From positions 3,003,965 to 3,067,964 of the forward strand of contig NW_003314266.1 in assembly GCF_000143415.4 (NCBI RefSeq): 64,000 nt of DNA, given 5' to 3'. A program made the translations under genes and the position numbers. Within the stretch, counting starts at the first letter, position 1, and every line of letters begins with the position of its first letter. The stretch comes from Selaginella moellendorffii. Taxonomy: Eukaryota > Streptophyta > Lycopodiopsida > Selaginellales > Selaginellaceae. Below, in pieces: positions 30,983 through 41,799 of this stretch. Under the pieces are notes generated by a model. It had not been told where the DNA came from and did no database searches. It saw nothing but the letters and a program-made list of their open reading frames with translations.

Positions 30983-33900
30983 TTAAGCAACTCCAGCAGG
31001 AGCTTCAATGCTCGAGCTCGATGCGGTTCCAGCAGTTCCGTTCAGCACCGTCACGTTTCCTTCAGAGTCCACATCTATGATCGCCGAATCGCCCTCTTTC
31101 ACCTCCCCGGACAGCATCCTCTCGGCCATGCTATCCTCGAGAAGCCTCATGATCGCCCTTCGCAGCGGCCGAGCTCCATAGCTCGGGCTATATCCCTCGT
31201 CCACCACCCGGTCTCTAAACCTCTCCGTCACCTGGAGATCGATCTCCTTCTTCTTGAGCCGCTCAAACACCTCCTTGAGCATGATATCCGCAATCTCCTT
31301 CACCTCCGTCTTGGTCAGCTGCCTAAACACGATGATCTCGTCCAGACGGTTCAAGAACTCGGGCCTGAAGTACTGCTTGAGCTCCTCGTTCACCAGCGTC
31401 TTGATCCGGTTGTAGCTGCTGTCCTTCTCGCCGTAGTCGAGCTGGAAGCCAATGCCGCCGCCACCCTTCTCAATCACGCTGCTTCCCACGTTGGAGGTCA
31501 TGATCAGCAGTGTGTTCTTGAAGTCCACCGTTCGTCCCTTGCTGTCCGTGAGCCTCCCGTCCTCCAGGATCTGGAGCATCATGTTGAACACGTCCGGGTG
31601 AGCTTTCTCGATCTCGTCGAACAGCACCACGGTGTAAGGACGCCTCCTCACGGCCTCTGTGAGCTGGCCTCCCTCTGTGTAGCCAACGTATCCCGGAGGC
31701 GAGCCGATGAGCTTTGACACCGTGTGTCTCTCCATGAACTCGCTCATGTCGAGCCTGACCATGGCCTCCTCGGAGCCGAAGTAGTACGCCGCCAGGGCCT
31801 TTGCGAGCTCCGACTTTCCAACACCGGTAGGACCGGAGAAAATGAAGCTTGCAATGGGACGGTTCGGGTTCTTGAGGCCGACGCGAGCGCGGCGGATGGC
31901 TCGGCTGATCGCCTTCACTGCCTCGTCCTGTCCAATGACGCGCTGGTGGAGCGTCTCCTCCATTTTCATCAGCCTGTCCGACTCGTCGGTTGAGACTTTC
32001 TCCACGGGAATGCCTGTCCATGCTGACACAATCTGCTGGATATCGGCCTCTGTGACCAAGGGACCTGTTTCGCCAGCTTCGGTTTCTGCCTTAGACTTCT
32101 CTTTTCCTTTCTCGGTGATGGCTGAGATCTGTGCCTTGAGCTCCATCTCGCGATCTCTCAGCTCGCCAGCCTGCCAGAATAAAAATCAGTCAACTACCAT
32201 GTAAAATAAAATGGTCTAAGTAAAGACGACGGACCTTCTCAAAGTCTTGTCCACGCACAGCTTCGTTTTTCTCTTTGGTGATTTGCCTGAGTTCCTTGTC
32301 AAGATCTCTGGCTTCTTCAGGCAGCTACAGAAAGAAAGAAACAGAAAACGTGTGAGTTGCGATATCCAAGACTAAAAACAGCGTCACCTGTGCGTGTCTC
32401 AGTCGGACGCGAGAACCAGCTTCGTCGATAAGATCAATGGCCTTGTCCGGAAGGAAACGGTCGCTGATATACTGGTAAGACAGCTGAGCAGCGGCGACAA
32501 GCGCCTCATCTGTGTACCGTAGCTTGTGATGGATTTCATACCGCTCTCGCAGTCCTTTGAGAATTTGAATGGTTTCGTCGACGGTGGGCTCCGGCACATT
32601 AACTGGCTGGAATCGTCTTTCCAGGGCGGGATCCTTCTCTATATGTTTCCTGTACTCGTCAATGGTCGTAGCACCAATGCACTAGCAAAGACTGGAATTA
32701 GCACAAGTTTCACGATACAAATATTTACCTGAAGTTCGCCACGAGCAAGAGCAGGCTTCAAAATATTGGCCGCATCGATGGCTCCTTCAGCAGCGCCAGC
32801 TCCAATCAAAGTATGCACCTCATCGATAACAAGAATAATGTCATCGGATTGCTTAATTTCTTCCATGAGTTTCTTCAGACGCTCTTCAAATTCTCCACGG
32901 TACTTTGTCCCGGCAACAAGCAGTCCCATGTCTAATGTAACGACCTGAAATATTCAAAGTCAATATGCAAGGAAATTTTTCAAAGAAATTGCATAGAACC
33001 TTTTTCCCTTCAATAGTTTCAGGAACGTCTCCTGTCGCAATTCGCTGCGCAAGACCTTCAGCAATTGCAGTCTTTCCAACGCCAGGTTCTCCAATCAAAC
33101 AAGGGTTGTTCTTCGTCCGACGACCAAGAATTTGTGTAACACGCTCAATTTGTTGCTGCCTTCCCACCACGGGATCTAGTTTACCCTGTGCAAAAAATAA
33201 AAACTTGAGCTACTTGACAACTTTTCCAGACACGGCCACTTACTTCTTCTGCTAGTTTCGTCAAGTTCGTGCCATACTCCTCCAACGTTGGCATCTTGTT
33301 GCTACTGCTACCTCCGCCGACACTCGCACCAACAGCCTCTGTGCTCTCTCCGACCATTCGAATAACCTGAAAAACAACACGAATGTTTTTTCTTGTTACT
33401 TCAATTAGCTAGGTTTACCTGCGTCCGAATGTTTCCAGGATCAGCTCCCAGGTTTTCAAGCACACGAGCTGCCACACCTTCTCCTTCTCGCAGAAGTCCA
33501 AGAAGCAAATGCTCCGACCCGATGTAATTGTGTCCTGTGAGACAAAAGACAAAAGAATAACACGTTGTGAGCTGCAAAAGCTTTCAAGCAAGACGACCAC
33601 TCACCCAGCTGGCGTGCTTCTTCGAGAGAAAGCTCCAATACACGCTTTGCGCGAGGAGTGAAAGGAATCTCCACGGCAACAAAACCACTTCCCCTTCCAA
33701 TAATCTTCTCAACCTCCACCCGAGCTTCCTTGAGATTAACTCCCATGGACTTCAAAACCTTGGCAGCGATACCGGTCCCTTCTCCGATAAGACCCAGAAG
33801 AATCTGTTCAGTGCCTACAAAATTGTGTCCCAGCCTGCGAGCCTCCTCCTGTGCCAACATGATAACTTTGATGGCTTTCTCGGTGAAGCGCTCGAACATA

Positions 33901-34205
33901 GCGACAACCACACCACGAGAAGCACCTCTTCCCCCGCTGGTGGAAACACTTGAAACCACTGAGTTCCAATCCTTGCAAGTGCTCGTTGCTAGAGAATCCA
34001 AGGGACTTGGCTTTCGCATGCCGACATACGTTTGTAGCGTCCTCGTTCTCGTGATAAAGGCCGCTCGGACTTGGCCATGATTCGAGCCTCTTATCATACT
34101 CACAGTACCTCTTCTTGTTCTACTGGATTTTTGTTGCCGGCTTGCGGGAACGCTGCGAATCCCAGCCGACAGGGCTGGAGACTGAGAAAGTGCTCCGGCT
34201 GCCAT
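30983..34205 (-). CDS. CLPC: Chloroplast Hsp100 chaperone ClpC, regulatory subunit of Clp protease
   Basis: Eight coding exons on the minus strand: 33605-34205, 33419-33534, 33244-33366, 33000-33185, 32729-32944, 32388-32681, 32235-32324, 30983-32170; 937 residues, close to the family's roughly 930. In order: Ser/Arg-rich transit peptide ([15 protein letters not shown]); Clp N domain with two repeats ([22 protein letters not shown]); AAA+ domain 1 with Walker A GEPGVGKT and Walker B VIDEVHTL; a UVR segment typical of ClpC ([14 protein letters not shown]); AAA+ domain 2 with GPTGVGKS and [12 protein letters not shown]-terminal D2-small domain. It unfolds stromal substrates into ClpP/R and takes part in protein import at the inner envelope. 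One donor is the uncommon GTCCGT (32234). The stop follows EAPAGVA. Confidence 0.96.
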
Positions 34206-34681
34206 GTTTCTCGACTTATTGGAAGATCTTGGTTTCTGCAAAACAAAAAATCTTGAGTTCGAGAAAAAAAATCGCAAAAGGAATCAAACCAGCAACCAAA
34301 AGCAGAGAAGAAATTTAGACTTTCAGCGAAGAAAGCAAACCAGAGAAAAAATATTAAGTCCAGCAAAGAAAAAAACACGAAAAAATCAATGCTCTGTGCA
34401 GGAAACCGTGCCACCACACAAATGCCTCGAGCAGGAAACGCCGCAATCCAAGCAGCGCACAGCAGCTGGAATTCACCGATTACTCACGCGCACAGCAAGC
34501 GGCCGCGAGAATCCAAAAACCCTAGAATCCGAAACGCACGAAATCTAACCAAAACCTCGTCGCCAATCCGCGAGAGCGCGGCCAGCGCAAGAGCTTTGGA
34601 TTGGCAGGCGAGCGCTTACCGGAGCCCTGGAGCCGCCTTCACCTCCTCCACACAAACACGCAAATTTTGGAGATATCCTGC
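34206..34681. other. clpC upstream region
   Basis: It contains the clpC leader and promoter, and the 3' UTR of the PPR gene to the right. On the minus strand it is T-rich near the clpC start. An AAACCCTAG (telo-box type) lies at about 34517-34525, common near start sites of plant housekeeping genes. Confidence 0.45.
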
Positions 34682-36313
34682 TCAAAGCTTACGGCATTTA
34701 ACGGTATATGCCGAGACGGTGGCGGAATAATCACCCGCGCTAGCGGAATATCCTTGGATGTTTCCAAACAGCACGCATCGCCACTCTACCGCCTCTGGGA
34801 CGTAGGGCATCGTCCGCGCGAGCTCTTGTGCGCCCTCCACGTGGCCGGCCCTAGACAGGAGATCTATCATAGCGCTATAATGTTGCTTAGATGGAGAGAT
34901 GCCAAAGTCTAAAACCATGGAAAGAAAGAAACTCCTTGCTATGGAGAGCTGTCCAATGTAGCTAGTGGAAATTAGCAGCAAAACAAAGCAAATAGAGTCC
35001 GGTGACACGTCGAAATTCATTAGAGTAAAAAGATAGCGTGCGTGGTAAAAATGCCCATTTTGGGCATATGCCGCCAGCAAGGCAGTCCACGTCACAAGGT
35101 CCCTTTGGGGCATTGCACGGAAGAGCATCTCGGCGTGGAAAACATGTCTGTTGTAGGTATATCCTAGTAGTACGGAGTTCCACGTCGGCATTGTCTTCTC
35201 TGGAGCTTCGTACAGTGTACGTTTTGCTAGATCCATTTGCCCATTGTGGGCATATGTCCAAGTTATTAAGTCGTACAATCTCGAGTCCCGGTAGGGCATT
35301 CTTTCGTACAGGTCCACTGCGTAGTCGAGATTCCCATGTTGCGAATATGCTCCCATCATGCACGTGTACGACACAACGTCGTGGACTGGCATCTGGTCAA
35401 ACGTACACTTGACGAGTTCTAGATTCCCTGTTTGGGAATATGCCGCGAGCATTGCGTTCCAGGCAATGGAATCCCTCTCTGGCATAGAGTTAAAAAGATT
35501 CTCTGCCTCTTGAACTAAACCATCATTGGAATATAGCCCCAGTAGCGAAGTGAACGAAGACAAGCTTCTCTCTGGCATGGAATTAAAGATTCTTTCAGAT
35601 TCGAAAAGTTGCCCATTTGTGGCATTTGCAAGAAGAAGAACGTTCCATGCGATGATATCCCGCTCTTGCATTGCATTAAAAACAACCGCGATTTCATCAA
35701 AGCAGCCATGGTTAGCATAAACTCCCATGATAGCCGTACAAGAGACAATATCCACCTCCGGCATGGAGTCGTACACCAGCTTTGTGTGTAAGAGTTCGCC
35801 ACCTTCGGCATTTGCCGAAAGCAAACACGTCCACGAGACTAAACTCCACTGCGGCATTCGATCGAACAAAACCTTCGCAGCGTCAGTATCGCCAAGTTTT
35901 GAGCGGATCGAGAGCATCGAATTCCATGACACTAAGTTCTTCTCGGGCATGGCGGAGAAGAACCTCGCCGCAAGCTCGAATTCCCCGTTAATAGCGTACG
36001 CTGCGAGCATGGACGTCCACGAGACGATGTTTCGTCCGGGCATTTCCTCAAACAGTCGCTCAGCCTCGGGCAGCTCACCATTACGAGCGTTTGCAGTGAG
36101 CATCATGTTCCAGGCGACGAGAGTTTTGACGGGCATTTGCTCGAAGGTCTGCCTGGACTCTTTCAAGTTTTTGTTGCGGCAGTAGGCGTAGAGGAGAGTC
36201 TCCCACGAGAAAGAGTCTCTGGCATTGTCTTTGATGGAATCAAAGACTTCTCTGGCTCGCTTCAAGTCGCCGGTCCTGCCATACATTTCAACAAGTTTTA
36301 TCTGACAATTCAT
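34682..36313 (-). CDS. PPR protein made of 31-residue S-type motifs, intronless, short N-terminus
   Basis: 543 residues from the ATG at 36313 (MNCQIKLVEMYGRTG). The frame is open to 36376 but without another ATG and overlapping the preceding gene's coding end, so the later start is chosen. Nearly the whole protein is a run of motifs spaced 31 residues apart, each with an AWN-ML-AYA core and an LF--MPER tail, i.e. S-type (SS) PPR motifs. Compared with the similar genes at 46281 and 47978, it lacks the usual N-terminal 60-80 residues that carry the transit peptide, and it starts directly at the LVEMYG motif. The C-terminus (EAVEWRCVLFGNIQ) drifts away from the E1 pattern. It may be a recent truncation or use an unseen upstream exon. 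Confidence 0.75.
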   Translation of the reverse strand: MNCQIKLVEMYGRTGDLKRAREVFDSIKDNARDSFSWETLLYAYCRNKNLKESRQTFEQMPVKTLVAWNMMLTANARNGELPEAERLFEEMPGRNIVSWTSMLAAYAINGEFELAARFFSAMPEKNLVSWNSMLSIRSKLGDTDAAKVLFDRMPQWSLVSWTCLLSANAEGGELLHTKLVYDSMPEVDIVSCTAIMGVYANHGCFDEIAVVFNAMQERDIIAWNVLLLANATNGQLFESERIFNSMPERSLSSFTSLLGLYSNDGLVQEAENLFNSMPERDSIAWNAMLAAYSQTGNLELVKCTFDQMPVHDVVSYTCMMGAYSQHGNLDYAVDLYERMPYRDSRLYDLITWTYAHNGQMDLAKRTLYEAPEKTMPTWNSVLLGYTYNRHVFHAEMLFRAMPQRDLVTWTALLAAYAQNGHFYHARYLFTLMNFDVSPDSICFVLLLISTSYIGQLSIARSFFLSMVLDFGISPSKQHYSAMIDLLSRAGHVEGAQELARTMPYVPEAVEWRCVLFGNIQGYSASAGDYSATVSAYTVKCRKL

Positions 36314-36345
36314 AACAACGAAAAAGGTCACCTCTGGAAGATTTT

Positions 36346-38504
36346 TCAAAGGTTCCTCTCGTTGGGCTCCAACCAAGGATGACCTACGAACTCAAAGACT
36401 TCTTTCTCGTTCTTGCAGATGACTCGAGCACCTTTGCTATCAACCTGAAGATAGGAGAAGCTTGTTTCCATAGAGAAGCATGTAAACAGTTTACTAACCT
36501 TGTGACGCTTGTGCTTCTCATACAAAATTGTTCTATACAAGCCAGTATCATCTAGTTTGTATCCTTTTTCATTTGCTAGAATTCGCAGCCTGTGAAACAA
36601 CAAAAGTCGCAATGCTATTTCTCATCGTTAACGCTACGTATGTACCTTCTGTTTAGAACATCGTTGCCAGTCCAAGCAATGAGACCAAATGGATATTGCT
36701 CCCAAGAGTACACCTGAGTAGAATCTGTGATAATCAAAAGATCGTTTGAAACACAAACCTTAAAATCAATACGATGCCGCTGCTCTCTTCCCGGATACTT
36801 GCATAACCCAAAGTAAGTATCCACAGCGTCATCGTTCAGTTCCTGCAATGTTGTTCATCTCATTAGCACAGGGAAGTGTTATTTCTACCTCGTGGTAACC
36901 AATCAGCAAGTCTTCGGTGAGAAAATCAATGTCTTTCAGTCGTTGGACTAAGCGCCTCAGAAATCCCTTGTGACTGCAGAAAACTTTCAGTCAAAACTCA
37001 TAACAACGTAAGCAGACCTTGTGCCATCCGAGTGAGTGACAATCATGTCCATATCCCCTACCAGCGACTTCCCACGTCTATAAGAACCTCCACAAACAAC
37101 GGATATCTACAACGCAAGGATAAGCCGAGTGAAAAAACATATACCCCGGGTTGAATAGCACTAGCAATTTCTTGCACCAGATTTTCCACGTAGTTCGCCT
37201 AGAACGAAATGTCACTCGGGAGAACAAATCTCTAAATTGGATACCTCGCTGCGTGGAATTTTTGCGTTGATATCCTCGAAATATTGCAGCCCAAGCCGTT
37301 GGGTACGTGTAAGTGACTCGTCATGCCTTAAGTCCTCCAGGGAACGATGACCTTTCTCGTAATATTTCAAAGCGTTCGATGGCCCAATCCCCCACACTGA
37401 ACCGAAAAGAGAAACAGTTTTCACCTGTAAATCTCAGGATGTCAAGTCTTCAGAATTACAGCTTTTACAAACGCACCTTTTCATCGTCTCTAAAATGCTC
37501 CAGTTTTGAAAGTTTCCCAGTGGATAGAATTTCCTGGATCTGTGAACCGACAACATGAAACACGAAAAAGAAGTAAATACGTACGTGATTCTGTAGCGAC
37601 TTTCCGATTGATGGAGCATTCTTCACTTGATCTACACTCGTAACTTGATATGGTAGCTTTTCCAGATAGGATATCGCCTTGTGATAGCTATAAGATCTTC
37701 TGTTGTCTCCAAGACCTGAAAAAAGTTCATGAACGTTTTGATGTACTCTTGCCAACAGAAATGCTCACCGTTTTTGTATATGTCCCGGAGTTCTCCAAAA
37801 GGGCCTGTAATATTTTGGTTGAGGTTTGGAGGAGCATAAATCTGTTACACAATCTAGATATCAAACACGAGACCAATAAAAAGAGCCGCTTACCTCATTT
37901 TGCCCCGTGGAATCATCAGGTTCCTTTGGGAATACGAGTGCAGACCTCCATTCTTCACGTTTAGTATCACTGATGGCAGCATCAGTGTCTGAGTTTAAGG
38001 ATTCAGTAGCACTCTCGTCAGTCGCGGTGCAATCAGTTCCAGTGCCAGCGGATTCTTCAGCTGAGGCACCATGATAATCCTGAAACAAATTGTAAGACTC
38101 TGCAGGTAACCTTTGCCCTGCCTTGAGACAGTCTTCCAGCCAGTCGTATTTCAAAAATGACTGAAAAAGAGAATGTAAGAAACATATCCAGCAAGAAATA
38201 AGGAACTCACCACTTTAAGCCGTTTCAGCCGTTTCAATCTCTTCCAATCTTTGCTCTGGTCCAAGTGCTGCGAAGAAACAGCAAAGACATGAGTCAGCTG
38301 TTTTGTTACGTGATCTTCTATCTTTCCTCCCAATGCAGCGAGCTTTGTCTTCCACACCTAGCAACGCAGCACACAATTCATATCGTAGAAAAAAATACCA
38401 AAACTCCCGGCTACCTGAAGACGAAGCTGGACCACACCAGCCTCCACAAAAAACCCAACAATCCCATCGAAAGAAAGCTTATCACTGGCGGTGGAAGTCG
38501 TCAT
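36346..38504 (-). CDS. POLL: DNA polymerase lambda (X-family repair polymerase)
   Basis: Thirteen coding exons on the minus strand: 38415-38504, 38211-38357, 37894-38160, 37769-37841, 37585-37715, 37477-37539, 37245-37424, 37145-37198, 37018-37106, 36889-36973, 36646-36842, 36499-36589, 36346-36444; 521 residues, near the plant POLL length. Domains: N-terminal BRCT (FDGIVGFFVEAGV, KTKLAALGGKIEDHV, YDWLEDCLKAGQ); Ser/Thr-rich acidic linker; 8-kDa lyase domain (YSYHKAISYLEKLPY); helix-hairpin-helix (FGSVWGIGPSNALKYYEKG); palm with catalytic aspartates in LVGDMDMIV and RIDFKV; thumb (WTGNDVLNRRLRILANEKG); C-terminal FVGHPWLEPNERNL, the family's typical end. It fills gaps in base-excision repair and end joining in the nucleus and is the only X-family polymerase of plants. 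The next gene's ATG lies 32 bp past its stop. Confidence 0.95.
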
Positions 38505-38652
38505 GCGAAGCGCTAAGCATCACCAAGAACAAAATGTGAGAGAAAGGGGCTAAGTATTAAGTATTACTAGCACGCTACGTGTCGACTCAACTAAAAACAA
38601 GTTTGAAAAAGTCCATTCTAAAATTCTCTCGACGATCATCCAAGGAAACAAC

Positions 38653-38842
38653 TTACTGTGTATGATCTTTCCAGTAGCCGAAGGACAAATCCCTCCAACC
38701 AAGCCGCATCCTTGATACCAAATCCTCGCCGCCGAGCCTGAGAAACGAAATTTGGTCAATCGAAGCAAAGATTTCGCGAAATTTCTCACCGGAGATTCCG
38801 ACATTGATCGAAATCCACGGCAAAATCCGCCAAGAACTGCAT
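38653..38842 (-). CDS. Possible 45-residue spliced reading frame or upstream frame in the POLL leader
   Basis: Exons 38790-38842 and 38653-38737 (intron 38738-38789, GTGAGAAA to TTTCTCAG) join to a 45-residue frame starting MQFLADFAVDFDQCRNL and ending GYWKDHTQ. Its TAA overlaps a strong donor-like GTAAGTTG, so these may simply be leader exons of POLL carrying an upstream frame. An AAACCCTAAAAC telo-box (38892-38903) sits upstream, as expected near a transcription start. I know no homologue. Treat it as a hypothesis. Confidence 0.3.
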
Positions 38843-38980
38843 CGCCGTGGAATCAAGCGCCTCGAGGGAGAAGAAATCCCGCCTCGCTTAAACCCTAAAA
38901 CTCTACAACGCCACGTGTCGAAAACCAATTGTCAAGCTCTTTATTTACATTACATACACGAAAGACAAAACCTCTCTTTC

Positions 38981-40387
38981 TCAAACTTTGATGTGTAGAA
39001 GTTCTTCAACCGGGCATCTGCAAATCGGGCATAAATTTGTTTGGTGTCTCAACACATTGGCACAATCGCTACACATACACTGAGAAAAAAAAAAAAAAAA
39101 ACGAATCAAAGTTAGAACCAAAGTAGAACAAACCAATCGAAGAACTTACCATATGCCTGCACGGCAAGACAGTCGTGTCCTTGGGCTCGGACAAGCAAAT
39201 CACGCATTCTTTCCCAGAAGAATCGCTGCTGTTGTTGCTCGCTTCACTGCCACCAATCCCGAAAATCTCCTGGAGCTCGTAGCGAACGCCATCCACCCAG
39301 ATGATCTGCTTAACAACTCGAACTTGGAGCTCACCCTCGTCCCCGTCTCTTTCAATCTTTCGTATCACGGCATACGTCTGTTGACAGTGGATCCACTTCT
39401 TGAGTGCTCCACCCACGGGCTCGGGGGATTCGGCAGCGTCGGGTGGTGGATTCTTTGGAGTCGTCTCGATCCGGATGATGAGAGGGTAGACGTTGTCCGT
39501 GCCGAGCTGCGAGAGATCTTGCTCGTCGATGAGAGAAAAGTCGAGGCCAGATTCCTGCTTAAACTTCTGGCCCAGTCCACTCTTGAAGTGGTGCCTGGTA
39601 GGCGCTGGAAACATCTTACTGAGAGATACCACGCTACCATTGGAAGTTTCCTTTGACAGGAAGAACACAGTGATACTGTAACAAAAAAAAAAAAACGTTA
39701 GAAAAACGGAGGAGTTGTCTTGCGAAACTCTAGAAAACGAATACAGGCCACCGACCAAGAAATCTAATCTAATCAGTAGAGCCAAGATAAGAACTCGCAT
39801 GAATCCATGAGCCCAGGCAACCAAACCATGAATCCAGGCAAGATAAGAACTCCCAGGCAAGTTCTAGCTATGCAAGAAGGGAAAAAATTGATGTTTGCAT
39901 ACCTTCCAGAAGTGGTGGCATCGAACGAGAATGCTACGACATGATTGCCAGGCATGGCCTCGTCTCTCTCGAGCCGCAGCGTTCCTTTGTTGAGATTTAC
40001 CTCGTTCCTGACCGTGTTGGCGGTCTGGTACTCTGGAACGGGCACTGGAGCTGGAGCTGGAGCTGACGAGCTTGGAACAATGGCAGTAGATCCATTCCAA
40101 GGCAGGGGAGTCCGCGGCGCTGGCAGGAAGAGCTGGGGAGGAGGAGCGGGAAGCCTTGGCGGAGGAGGCGGTGGCGCTGGAGGCCCGTAATATCCTTGCT
40201 GCTGCTGGAAGAAATAGCTCCCGGGGCGAGGAGGACGATAGTAGTATGGTGAGACCATATGGGGGCAAGGAGCGACCTCGGTGTGATAGCCGGGCGGAGG
40301 AGGAGGGAGCGGGGGATAGATCGGACCTGGCGGATGCTGCTGGTGGTGGTGGTGGCGTCGTCTTCTTCTGCTGCTACTGTTGCCCAT
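38981..40387 (-). CDS. RING E3 ubiquitin ligase of the LUL/LOG2 (MGRN1-like) family
   Basis: Coding exons on the minus strand are 39903-40387, 39150-39675 and 38981-39079; 369 residues. The N-terminus [10 protein letters not shown] has Gly2 for myristoylation, as in LOG2-type ligases, followed by a proline-, tyrosine- and glutamine-rich low-complexity region to about residue 100. The domain associated with RING2 in this family follows ([61 protein letters not shown]). The C-terminal RING is complete: [22 protein letters not shown] and [12 protein letters not shown] give C3HC4. Angiosperm relatives ubiquitinate membrane-associated partners in amino-acid export, drought and metal responses; the partner here is unknown. 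The intron before the RING's second half lies exactly after CRHM. Confidence 0.92.
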
Positions 40388-40494
40388 GAATTTGGATCCC
40401 TGGCTCCGGATTGAAAGCGCGTTCTTCCTAAGAACCCTAGCCAATAAGAAATCAAAACTGAGCATATGCAAAACGAATATACTTAAGCATACTC

Positions 40495-40507
40495 ACCAGA
40501 ATATGCT
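40495..40507 (+). repeat. Left arm of a short inverted repeat bounding the AT-rich island
   Basis: ACCAGAATATGCT, followed by TTAGAA, is matched in inverted orientation at 45650-45662. It sits at the change from the gene-type to the AT-rich composition, just upstream of the RING gene. Confidence 0.5.
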
Positions 40508-41799
40508 TTAGAAGGGCCTCGTGTTGAGTAGTTCACCAGGTTGTGCTAGAAGATGGGCTCTTCCATTGCTTCATACATGGCATTCAAAACTAGTGTGCCT
40601 CTGTCTAGAAGTAAACTTAGTAGCATCACTAACTACACAGTTGACCAAAGTATAACATAAATATTTTTGTATGGGGTTTCCAATTCTTGTCCATTTGAGG
40701 GTGTTATTTCTTTTTCTCCAGTGTGTCCAGCCACAACATCAAGCATGACACCATCTTCTAGGATTTAGTATGGTTTGAGTTTTCATTTTCTAAAGTCTAA
40801 AGAAAATATTCCAAGAATTGTTTTTGCATATAAAGCCATGCAAAATATTCTTTCATTTATATATTAGATACATGGTCACACAGTGCCCACTATGAACGTG
40901 AGATCAAGAGATTTAAAAGTGTCATTTTGAAGAAGATTATAATTATAATACTTCCTACTCTTGATCAATGCCCCTATTGGAACATAGTCATCACCATGAC
41001 TTATAAAGGGAGTACATAAGGATTATATCCCTTTGATTAATACATATGTGTGTCAGCTGTATATTCTTGGTATTAAAAAAGTAAAATTAGAAAGAATATT
41101 TTTTTAAGCCAGTGTTGTAAGTGGTGAGGAGGTTGCCAAGGGGCTATTAGAACAAGGGATACTAATTTGTAAATAATGGGAAAATCTAGTGGATTTGAGG
41201 GATTAAAACTTCTTTTATCCCATAAAAATGATTTTAAATATTTTTTAATTGTTGTTGAAAGGAAGAAAAGTTTTAAGTTAGCCATTGGAAAGGAGTGGCC
41301 ACTATTAAAATGGAAATAAAGCAAAGTTTAAGAAGTGGTCCTTAAAGCAAACAATAAGATATGAAAAGTGTAGAGGATTTCAAAGATGTTGACAACACCA
41401 CAAGAATAATCTTGATTAAATGAGTCAAATATGAATATTTTAAAAGTAAAAAATGCCACCACTTCAGCTGAGGCATAACAAGTGTTTCATTAAATTTATT
41501 GTGACTAGTTATTAGCATTAAAAATAAACACATTTTGACAAATGATAAATTATAAAAAGTAATGAAGAAAGCTTCAAAGTATATTAAGAAAATGACCACT
41601 CTTAGAGGACAAATTACATAGTATAAAGTCTAACTTTGCAAATATTATAAGGGCATTTTTTATTTTAGAGCTTTAATCAAGACAACAACATTTAGGATTA
41701 CAAATCCAGCACTATATAAATTTCATTGACATTTATGAGGGTAATTTGGAGAATTCACAAAAGAGAACTCTTTAGAAAAGTTTGTAGCAATGATTGCAG

